DNA from: Candidatus Latescibacterota bacterium
GTDB taxonomy: Bacteria > Latescibacterota > UBA2968 > UBA8231
Direction: 5' to 3'
Assembly: GCA_022820485.1 (NCBI GenBank)
Contig: JAJEFJ010000103.1
Span: 1-64,000, forward strand
Length of the DNA: 64,000 nt
Position numbers and translations under genes: made by a program. Below the pieces are notes generated by a model that saw only the letters and a program-made list of their open reading frames with translations, did not search any database and had not been told where the DNA came from. Positions 50,531-57,621 of this stretch are shown here, piece after piece; the first letter of the stretch is position 1; every line of letters starts with the position of its first letter.

Positions 50531-51426
50531 CGCGTGCTCTGAAGAAGGGCTAGCGCTGCATCTATTGCGGCCGCAGTGGGGATTGCGGCGATGTCGGCGG
50601 CTGGTGCTTGCAGGACTTGGCTGCGCTTGCCGCGCGGTGCCCATAGCCGAGGATCGGTAGGGCCAAACAGCGTCAGGGTCGGGGTGCCGACGGCTGCGGC
50701 TATGTGCCCGGGGCCAGAGTCGTTGCCGATGAATAGCGCGGCTTTGGCGAGCAGGCCAGCGAGGGCGCGCAGATCTGGAGGGTGGAGCGTGGGTAGGTTG
50801 CCGACAGCGAGTTGGCGTTCGCGTTCGACCGGGCCGCACAGGAGCGCGGTATGCCAGCCTCTTTTTTGCAGCGCGTTGGCGAGGGCGTGGAAATTCGCCA
50901 CGGGCCAGCACTTGGCAGGCGAGCCGCTGCCTAGGTGGATGACGACTTCGGGCGGGACGGCGAGTGCGTCCACATAGCCGTAGTCGTCGGGCTGTAGCTC
51001 AATGTGTGGGGTGCGGTTGCAGATGGGCAGGCCCCATTGCCGCAAGGGGCTTAGCAAGTGATCGACGATGTGGCCGCGGAAATCGGCTGGGGGGCGCGGG
51101 TCCCACAGCAGCACGGGGCCGTTTACGGCTCGGCTCAGTTGCGGGCCGAAGTGTTGTTGGGGATCCACCGCATAGGCTAGCACGCGCTGCGTCGCGGCGA
51201 AAAGCTGGCGGGTGGCCGGGGGAAGCGGCCCAGCGCGGTGTAGGGGAATCAGACGCGGGTCGTCGCCGTCGAGGACGGAGGCTGTTGGGCCGAGCGCAAG
51301 GGTCGTCGGGCGGCCGATGAGGCGCAAATCGGCGGCGGGAAAGGCACGGCGCACGGCATTGATGGCGGGTAGGGTGAGGACGAAATCACCGATCGCCCCG
51401 CCGCGAAATATGGTTATCGCGCTCAA
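50527..51426 (-). CDS. Glycosyltransferase family 9 (heptosyltransferase-like)
   Basis: A 299-residue cytoplasmic enzyme that adds a sugar, in the known family often heptose, to lipopolysaccharide core. FRGGAIGDFVLTLPAINAVRRAFP (8-31) is the family opening, and IHLGSGSPAKCWPVANFHALA, GNDSGPGHIAAAVGTPT and LFGPTDPRLWAP are the nucleotide-sugar site. The start is TTG at 51426; no better codon lies near. It supports an outer membrane with sugar-modified lipid. pcm overlaps its end. The divergent rplC starts 99 bases away. Confidence 0.88.
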   Translation of the reverse strand: MSAITIFRGGAIGDFVLTLPAINAVRRAFPAADLRLIGRPTTLALGPTASVLDGDDPRLIPLHRAGPLPPATRQLFAATQRVLAYAVDPQQHFGPQLSRAVNGPVLLWDPRPPADFRGHIVDHLLSPLRQWGLPICNRTPHIELQPDDYGYVDALAVPPEVVIHLGSGSPAKCWPVANFHALANALQKRGWHTALLCGPVERERQLAVGNLPTLHPPDLRALAGLLAKAALFIGNDSGPGHIAAAVGTPTLTLFGPTDPRLWAPRGKRSQVLQAPAADIAAIPTAAAIDAALALLQSTR

Positions 51427-51525
51427 TTTTGCCAGCTCACTGCGGGAGTCTCTTGCTCACTATGACATTTTTGCGTAATTTTTACAATTCTGTTTGCTCG
51501 ACAACTATTTGAAGGAGTTGGCCTT

Positions 51526-52143
51526 ATGGGGGCCTTGATTGGCAAAAAATTGGGAATGACGCAGGTGTACAACGACCGCGAGGATCTCACGCCGGTGACG
51601 ATCGTCGCAGCCGGCCCCTGCCCAGTGGTACAAGTGCGAACCGAAGAGGACAATGGATACTCGGCTTTGCAACTCGCATTCGACGAAGTGCCAGAGCGCA
51701 AGCTGACCAAGCCGCAAAAGGGCCATCTGGACAAGGCCGGTGTGAGCGGACATCGCATCCTGCGCGAATTTCGCGGCGAAGAGGGCGAGTTCGAGGTCGG
51801 CCAAGTCTTGGACGTGAGCCAATTTGAGGTTGGCCACCGGGTCAAAGTGACGGGTAAATCCAAGGGCAAGGGGTTTGCCGGAGTGGTCAAGCGGCACGGT
51901 TTCCGCGGCAAGAGCGCGAGCCATGGCACGCCCGATACCATACGCCACGGCGGCTCCATCGGCCAGGGCACGACGCCGGGTAAGGTGTGGAAGGGCAAGA
52001 AAATGTCCGGCCAGATGGGTAACAAGCGAGTCTCCACCAAGGGGTTGACTGTCGAGCGGATCGACGCGGACCGCAACTTGCTTTTCATCAAAGGGGCGGT
52101 GCCGGGGGGAGTCAACGGCTACGTCCTGATCCAGACCATCTGA
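51526..52143 (+). CDS. rplC: Ribosomal protein L3, outside a ribosomal operon
   Basis: A full-length 205-residue L3 starting GALIGKKLGMTQVY, with the GKGFAGVVKRHGFRG core, SHGTPDTIRHGGSIGQGTTPGKVWKGKKM loop segments and PGGVNGYVLI near the end. L3 binds 23S rRNA early in assembly and is normally in the S10 operon between S10 and L4. Here it stands alone between a glycosyltransferase and a HIT gene, with its own leader (GAAGGAG site, a TACAAT -10-like box at 51483-51488) and terminator. It is either a relocated sole copy or a second copy. Confidence 0.96.
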   Translation: MGALIGKKLGMTQVYNDREDLTPVTIVAAGPCPVVQVRTEEDNGYSALQLAFDEVPERKLTKPQKGHLDKAGVSGHRILREFRGEEGEFEVGQVLDVSQFEVGHRVKVTGKSKGKGFAGVVKRHGFRGKSASHGTPDTIRHGGSIGQGTTPGKVWKGKKMSGQMGNKRVSTKGLTVERIDADRNLLFIKGAVPGGVNGYVLIQTI

Positions 52144-52168
52144 AACCCCCTGACTTAAGATTACTTGC

Positions 52169-52203
52169 GAGGCGGTGCCCGGTGTGGCATCGCCTCTTTT
52201 TTT
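52169..52203. terminator. Intrinsic terminator after rplC
   Basis: GAGGCGGTGCC (52169-52179) pairs with GGCATCGCCTC (52186-52196), one pair a G-T wobble, around a six-base loop, followed by seven T. It ends the rplC transcript and borders the convergent HIT gene. Confidence 0.92.
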
Positions 52204-52549
52204 ATCCAGGCGGCCACTGCATGGGGCGGCCGCCGAGCAGGTGGACGTGGAGGTGATCGACCGTTTGCCCTCCGTCGGCACCGGCGTTGATGACCAAGCG
52301 GTAGCCCGCTGCGGTTAGGCCCTGCTCTTCGGCGATCTGGCTGGCCTTGATCAGCAGGTGGCCGATCAAGGGGCCGTGCTCGGATGTGGCGTGTTGCACG
52401 CCGGCGACGACTTCCTTGGGTATGACGAGGATGTGCGTCGGGGCTTGGGGCTGGATGTCGCGGAAAGCCAGACAATCGTCGTCCTCGTAGACGATGTCGG
52501 CGGGAATTTCGCGGCGGATGATTTTGCTGAAAATAGTCTCTTCGCTCAT
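52202..52549 (-). CDS. HIT family hydrolase
   Basis: A 115-residue HINT-type protein that hydrolyses nucleotide phosphoramidates or similar AMP conjugates. The catalytic motif HLHVHLLGG is complete, preceded by the family segments IFSKIIRREIPADIVYEDD and THILVIPKEV. I chose the start MSEETIF at 52549; an ATG 15 bases upstream is possible. The length is normal. It stands alone and converges on the rplC terminator, which overlaps its stop. The substrate in the cell is not known for this family in general. Confidence 0.93.
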   Translation of the reverse strand: MSEETIFSKIIRREIPADIVYEDDDCLAFRDIQPQAPTHILVIPKEVVAGVQHATSEHGPLIGHLLIKASQIAEEQGLTAAGYRLVINAGADGGQTVDHLHVHLLGGRPMQWPPG

Positions 52550-52641
52550 CGGCCTTTCTCGCATGGCTTAGGGATTTGGTTGCGGCGGATTATAGGCGCG
52601 GCGGCTGGAAACGTCAAGCGGGCCGCCGCGATTGCGCTACT

Positions 52642-53358
52642 ATGGATTTGAGCATCGTCATACCCGCGTACAACGAAGAGAAGCGGATTCTCATCGCCTT
52701 GGAGCAGACGCTCGCGTTGCTGCAGCAGCGTCCGTGGTCGTGTGAATTGTTGGTCGTGGATGACGGCAGCACCGACCACACGGTCGCCTGTGTTGCGGAG
52801 TACGCCCGCGCGCATCCGCAAGTTTGCTGCGTGCAAAACGACCGCAACCGAGGCAAGGGCTATTCCGTGCAGCACGGCGTGGCCGAGGCTCAGGGCCGGT
52901 ACATCGGCTTTATGGACGGCGACTACAAGACCGACATTGCCGCGCTCGATCAGGTGATGCCCCTATTGGAAGCAGGGTGGGACGGGGTGGTCGGCGACCG
53001 GACGCTGAGCGCGACCGAATTCGTCGTCGCACGCCGGCGCTATCGGCAGTGGGGGACCGAGGCGTTTGGCTGGCTCTTGCGCGCGCTGATGGGTTTGAGC
53101 GAGTTCGGCGATACGCAGTGTGGATTCAAGTTTTTTCAGGCCGCGGTGGTGCACGACCTCTGCGCGCGTCAGCAGATCGCCGGGTTTATGTTCGACGTGG
53201 AGTTGCTGCTGCTGGCGCGCCAGTCGGGCTACCGCATCGCAAAGATTCCCGTGAAGTGGCGTTTTGACCCGGACAGCCGCTTTAATCCGGTGACCGGGAC
53301 GCTGGCCAATCTCGTGGATTTGGCGCGGATCCGCTGGGTGCATCGCCGTCGATCTTGA
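52642..53358 (+). CDS. Glycosyltransferase family 2 (dolichyl-phosphate glucosyltransferase-like)
   Basis: From ATG 52642 the 238-residue product begins MDLSIVIPAYNEEKRI, the usual GT2 start; the longer frame upstream is not coding. Sugar-nucleotide motifs include VVDDGSTDHT and MDGDYKTDI (DxD-type), then QCGFKFF. The form resembles ALG5/DPM1-like enzymes that load sugar onto polyprenyl phosphate. Such a lipid-linked sugar could feed a membrane transferase like the one at 57622-59871, although the link is inferred. No transmembrane helix is seen. The MFS-HEAT gene converges on its 3' end. Confidence 0.88.
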   Translation: MDLSIVIPAYNEEKRILIALEQTLALLQQRPWSCELLVVDDGSTDHTVACVAEYARAHPQVCCVQNDRNRGKGYSVQHGVAEAQGRYIGFMDGDYKTDIAALDQVMPLLEAGWDGVVGDRTLSATEFVVARRRYRQWGTEAFGWLLRALMGLSEFGDTQCGFKFFQAAVVHDLCARQQIAGFMFDVELLLLARQSGYRIAKIPVKWRFDPDSRFNPVTGTLANLVDLARIRWVHRRRS

Positions 53359-53362
53359 ACGT

Positions 53363-55657
53363 TCAAATGCTGTCGTCAATCTCGCGGATCAAAGCAGCTA
53401 AGCGCCCTAGGCATACGGTGAGAAAAATCTCTTGGGCAACGGGTGACTCTTGTCGCACCGGGCTATTGATGAAGCGGCCGATAGCGATGAGAATCACGTA
53501 AACCGAGAGTACGTCATAGGCTTGGTCCCTAGTGGCAGAGAGTCCGTCGCGCACGGTGCGCACCACCTGCCGCATGGCCTCGACTAGCGCCTCGGCCTTT
53601 TCCTCTTCATAAGCGACGACCACCTCCCGGCACAGGGCCTTTAATTGTGCGCGGTCTTCGGTGTCGATACAGTGGGCCGCGCCCAAGGTGTCCGTTGCCC
53701 GGCGCAGCAGGCGGGTGATGGCGGCGACGCGGTCGGTATCCTCGCGCGAGAGCAAGCGATAGAACTGATCGCCAGCACCTAGCGCACGGCAGACCCCGTT
53801 GAGTAGCTGCAAGCGCACGGCCGGAGAGGGAAAGTCGGTCAGGCGGCCTAGCGCGGGTCGGACGATGCGGCGGTCTTGGCGTTCGCCGAGGACATCGACC
53901 AGCGTCGGGAACGTCAGAAGGTCGAAATCGCTGCCAAATTGCCAGAATAGTAGCTCGTGAACTTCGTCCCCACGGAGGCTGGCTAGGCCGCGGATGGCGC
54001 TGATGCGCACCCGGGGATCGGCGTCGCTTAGCGCCTCGACCAGCGGATCGATGCTGGTGGAGGAGCCGAGGCGGCCTAGGGCCTCGGCGGCTTCGCTGCG
54101 GATGTCCGAGGCCCCGTCGAGCAGTTCGCGCACCAAGGGTTCGGTAGCGCTTTCCGACCGGCTCTCGCCCAAGGCGCGGGCCGCGGCGCGGCGCACCCGA
54201 GGGCTGGCGTCGGCCAGCGCTTGGACCAATTGCTCGATGGCGAGAGGGTTGCCCGAACGGCCTAGGGCCTCGGCGGCGCGTGCGCGGGTTCCCTCGGCCG
54301 TGGCTAGGCTGAAAATGGTGGCGTTATAGGCGTAGCTGAGGACATTGCCGCGCAGCATCCGCGAGAGCAGGCTGCGCGAGGTTGCACTCCGCGCGTCCTT
54401 GACGGTGCGGAGGATGAACAAAGGCGCTAGTCGGACCAAGGCGCTGAGGGCAAAGATGACTTGCAGATCGCCCATGGGCACGCCGAACACAGCAAAGCGC
54501 AAGCCCTCTAGCTGGGCGACGAGTAGGCCGCCCAACAAGGGGCCGAGCGCACCCATTAAGTTGACCGTCACCGACCAAGTTGCTAGATACATCGTGCGTT
54601 TTTCGCCTTGGGGCAACAGGCCGTAGAGCAGGGGGTTGATGCCCACGCCGATGCCGGAGAATAGAATGCCGCTGAGGACCAAGGCCACAGGTACCAAGTG
54701 GTAAGCCTCTGGCTGATTAAAGGTCCAAATAAGAGGCAGGAACGCGGCCGGCGTCATCAGAATTTGCAGGACGGGTCTGGCACCGAAGCGGTCGATAAGC
54801 CCGGCCCAGAGCCGATAGCCGACGATGCTGGTCAGCATGAATAGGGCATTGAAAATCGAGACCTCGGTATAGGAGATCTGCAGGCGGTCGAGCATGAAGA
54901 CGCTGTAGAGCGGCCCAGCTAGCCCAATGCCAAAGGTCCACAGGCCAAAAAAGAGCGCGGCGCGGCGGAAGTTGGCGTCGTGGAAGGGCTGCACAAGGTC
55001 GCGCAAGCGCGTGCTTTGTTCGTCGGTGGCGGCCGTTTGTTGGGGAAAGGGGGCGCGGAGGAGATTAGAGTAGCCCAAGAATCCAAAGAGCGACCCGGCG
55101 GCAAAGACCCAGACAAAGCCGCCTCCGTCGGGGAAAAGGTCGAGGAATTGGCCGATCGCGAAGCCGACAACCATAGCCACTATGGTGCTGACGATGGTCT
55201 GGCGGCTGGCAAAGCGCGCGCGGATATTCTCCGGCACGGCGTTGGCGATCCAAGTGCTGTAAAAGGGCGAAATCGCATAGCCGCTGAACATGCTGAGGCA
55301 GACCATCGCCACCAAGGCCGGGAGCCGGTATTGTTCCGGGACGAAGAGAGGGATGATCAGTGGCAGTCCGCGGAAGGCGATTTCCACGTAACCGCCGAAG
55401 ACGACAAAGCGCTTTTTGTCGCGGACGCGGGCGCTCAACAGGGGAGCGAGCAATTGCGTCAAAGCGAGGAAGTACGCGGCCGAGGTGAAGAGGGCGATGA
55501 AGGCACCGTCGGCACCTAAGTACAGCGCAAAGCCGGTAAAGGCCGCCGTTCCCAACCCGCAGGCTTGCCCCCAAGCACCCCACAAGCCGCTGGCGACGAC
55601 GAAGGACCGAAGGGCGCGATGCACTTGGCCGCGCGAGAGAGAAGGTGCATTTGCCAT
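53363..55657 (-). CDS. MFS transporter fused to C-terminal HEAT repeats
   Basis: From ATG 55657 (MANAPSLSRGQVH) the product is 764 residues. The first 410 or so form 12 hydrophobic helices of the major facilitator superfamily (LFTSAAYFLALTQLLAPLLS; LPALVAMVCLSMFSGYAISP; LVLSGILFSGIGVGINPLLY). Residues about 452-569 are PBS-lyase/HEAT repeats (RARAAEALGRSGNPLAIEQL; VRRAAARALGESRS), followed by about 190 further helical residues with no recognised motif. HEAT repeats on the cytoplasmic end suggest a partner protein docked to the transporter. The substrate is unknown. It is divergent from the TIM-barrel gene across 86 bases. Confidence 0.85.
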   Translation of the reverse strand: MANAPSLSRGQVHRALRSFVVASGLWGAWGQACGLGTAAFTGFALYLGADGAFIALFTSAAYFLALTQLLAPLLSARVRDKKRFVVFGGYVEIAFRGLPLIIPLFVPEQYRLPALVAMVCLSMFSGYAISPFYSTWIANAVPENIRARFASRQTIVSTIVAMVVGFAIGQFLDLFPDGGGFVWVFAAGSLFGFLGYSNLLRAPFPQQTAATDEQSTRLRDLVQPFHDANFRRAALFFGLWTFGIGLAGPLYSVFMLDRLQISYTEVSIFNALFMLTSIVGYRLWAGLIDRFGARPVLQILMTPAAFLPLIWTFNQPEAYHLVPVALVLSGILFSGIGVGINPLLYGLLPQGEKRTMYLATWSVTVNLMGALGPLLGGLLVAQLEGLRFAVFGVPMGDLQVIFALSALVRLAPLFILRTVKDARSATSRSLLSRMLRGNVLSYAYNATIFSLATAEGTRARAAEALGRSGNPLAIEQLVQALADASPRVRRAAARALGESRSESATEPLVRELLDGASDIRSEAAEALGRLGSSTSIDPLVEALSDADPRVRISAIRGLASLRGDEVHELLFWQFGSDFDLLTFPTLVDVLGERQDRRIVRPALGRLTDFPSPAVRLQLLNGVCRALGAGDQFYRLLSREDTDRVAAITRLLRRATDTLGAAHCIDTEDRAQLKALCREVVVAYEEEKAEALVEAMRQVVRTVRDGLSATRDQAYDVLSVYVILIAIGRFINSPVRQESPVAQEIFLTVCLGRLAALIREIDDSI

Positions 55658-55743
55658 GTAAAAAAATATCGTTGCGATGTCAGTAAAGGGCAACGAACTT
55701 TGCCCATAGGATTTTATTGCAACCACAACAAAGGAGGCGGATT

Positions 55744-56550
55744 ATGACACTCAAGATGGGATACGCGACCCTGCGCTGGCGGCAGCCGGATTTGGCAAAG
55801 GCCCTGCCCGAACTCAAAAAGGCCGGTTGGGATGGTTGGGAAGGGCGGTTGCCGCTCGATTGGTTGGGGCCGCCGAAGCGGCTGAAGCAGGTGTGTGAGG
55901 ACGCGGACATGCCGTTGTGCGTATTTACGGCTAGTGGCTCGCCCGAAGACCGCGACTGGGAGCACACCGAGCGCAACAAGCGGCGGATGGATTTCGCCGC
56001 GGAAATGGGCGTGGATTGCTTCATGTTTATGAGTGGCCGCAGGCCGGAGGGGCGGCCAGTGGAACGCGCCGATATTGAGCGGGCGGCCGAGGGGGCCGAG
56101 CAGTGGGCCGAGTACGCCGCCCAGTACGGGCTGGAGCTAAGCTACCACATCCACACCAACTTGCTGGTGGACTCGGCCGAGGACTGGCGGCTGTACATGA
56201 GTTTGCTGGATAAAACGAAGCTGTGCATCGATGTCTCGCACGCCGAGCTGTGGGACTACGATCCGGTGCAGTCGCTGACGGATTTTTGGGATCAGCTCAA
56301 CTACGTCCACCTACAGGACTATATATCTTGCACGGTGCGCGAGCCGGGGCGCTACAATCCCGAGTGGGTTTCGGTCGGCGAGGGCGAATGTCTTGACTTT
56401 GCCGGGGTGCTCAACACGCTCGCTGAGCGGGGCTTTGACCGCTGGGTGACCAGTTGTCCGGGCGAACCGGCCTACGAGGGCGAGGACCCAGTCAGCGAGG
56501 CGCGGCGGAGTGCAGGGATGCGCCAGTATTTGCGCGGGTTGGGGTACTAG
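55744..56550 (+). CDS. Sugar phosphate isomerase/epimerase-like TIM barrel
   Basis: A 268-residue protein from the ATG that follows AAAGGAGG. The fold of xylose-isomerase-like TIM barrels (IolE/IolI/hydroxypyruvate isomerase group) is visible from repeating strand-loop units and metal-site residues: YHIHTNLLVDS (histidines), LCIDVSHAEL (aspartate and histidine), and YVHLQDYI (histidine and aspartate). It probably isomerises or epimerises a sugar or inositol derivative using a divalent metal. The neighbours, an MFS-HEAT gene and a Fic gene, do not indicate a substrate, though uptake by the MFS protein is conceivable. Confidence 0.85.
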   Translation: MTLKMGYATLRWRQPDLAKALPELKKAGWDGWEGRLPLDWLGPPKRLKQVCEDADMPLCVFTASGSPEDRDWEHTERNKRRMDFAAEMGVDCFMFMSGRRPEGRPVERADIERAAEGAEQWAEYAAQYGLELSYHIHTNLLVDSAEDWRLYMSLLDKTKLCIDVSHAELWDYDPVQSLTDFWDQLNYVHLQDYISCTVREPGRYNPEWVSVGEGECLDFAGVLNTLAERGFDRWVTSCPGEPAYEGEDPVSEARRSAGMRQYLRGLGY

Positions 56551-56613
56551 TGAGCGACGCTAACGCCTACGGGGCAACAAAATCGGGCTTGAAGCGAACA
56601 CCTTGGACGAAAG

Positions 56614-57603
56614 ATGAAGATTGAAAAACCACCATACACAATCGCGCCGGAGATCCTTTTTCGCATCGAAGAAATCGGAGAGGCGATTGGTCGGGCGACA
56701 GGCATTGTGCAGGATTTGCGTCTGCGGCGAATCAATCGCATCCTCACTGTTCGCGGATCGCTAGCCATTGAAGGTAATGTCCTCAGCGAGGAGCAAGTTT
56801 CCACCATTCTCGATGGCAAGCCCGTTGTCGCGCCGCTCAGGGACATTCAGGAAGCCCGCAACGCCATCAAAGCCTACGATCAATACCAGCAGTGGGACCC
56901 GGCTAGCGAAGCCGACCTGTTGAGTGCTCACGAAGTCCTGATGAGCGGATTGTTGGACGCGCCCGGACACTATCGCCGCACCGGCATTGGCGTGATGGGC
57001 GGAGGTGCAGTCCAGCACATCGGCCCGTCTGCTCGGCGCGTACCGCAACTCATGGCCAATTTGCTGGCATGGCTGGGCAGCACCGATGAGCACCCGCTGA
57101 TTGCCAGTTCGGTCTTCCACTACGAGTTTGAGTTCATTCATCCCTTTGAGGACGGCAACGGACGCATGGGACGGCTCTGGCAGACCTTGATTCTGACCCG
57201 CTGGAAACCCCTGTTCGCCCACATCCCAGTAGAAAGTCTGGTGCACGCCCGACAAGGCGACTACTACCAAGCTATCCGGCAGAGTTCGGCCGCGGGCGAG
57301 AGCACACCGTTCGTTGCGTTCATGTTGAGGATCATTCTGGATGCACTTCAGACACCCACAGTAAGCGACCAAGTAAGCGACCAAGTAAGCGACCAAGTAG
57401 CGCGGCTGCTTGCGGTCTTGCGGACCGGGCCAAAAACGGCCGTCGAACTGATGGCGGCACTGGGGTTGTCGCATCGTCCCACATTCCGCAAAAACTACCT
57501 TCGCCCAGCACTGTCCGCAGGGCTAGTGGAAATGACGCGCCCGGAATCGCCCACCGCGAAAAATCAGCAGTATCGCCTCGCCGTACGTGGGCGAAAGATG
57601 TGA
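56614..57603 (+). CDS. Fic family protein, class II with winged-helix tail
   Basis: Fic proteins transfer AMP to target proteins. The 329-residue product has the catalytic motif HPFEDGNGRMGR (176-187) and, near its N-terminus, SLAIEGN (49-55). That is the inhibitory-helix pattern (S/T)xxxE(G/N), which marks class II (internally inhibited) Fic proteins. After an unusual linker of three SDQV units (251-262), the last 65 residues look like a winged-helix DNA-binding domain (VELMAALGLSHRPTFRKNYL). This could regulate its own gene. All catalytic residues seem intact. It converges on the glycosyltransferase gene. Confidence 0.93.
   Translation: MKIEKPPYTIAPEILFRIEEIGEAIGRATGIVQDLRLRRINRILTVRGSLAIEGNVLSEEQVSTILDGKPVVAPLRDIQEARNAIKAYDQYQQWDPASEADLLSAHEVLMSGLLDAPGHYRRTGIGVMGGGAVQHIGPSARRVPQLMANLLAWLGSTDEHPLIASSVFHYEFEFIHPFEDGNGRMGRLWQTLILTRWKPLFAHIPVESLVHARQGDYYQAIRQSSAAGESTPFVAFMLRIILDALQTPTVSDQVSDQVSDQVARLLAVLRTGPKTAVELMAALGLSHRPTFRKNYLRPALSAGLVEMTRPESPTAKNQQYRLAVRGRKM
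57361..57396 (+). repeat. Three tandem 12-base units inside the Fic gene
   Basis: GTAAGCGACCAA occurs three times in a row, adding three SDQV units between the Fic core and the winged-helix tail. Being a multiple of three it keeps the frame. Copy number could vary between strains and change linker length. Confidence 0.85.
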
Positions 57604-57621
57604 TTTCGGAAAGGGTGTTTC

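Noticed and set aside
50531-50911. 127-residue extension of Pcm
   Set aside because: It is antiparallel-like, arginine-rich shadow sequence over the glycosyltransferase gene; the family start fits the ATG at 50530.
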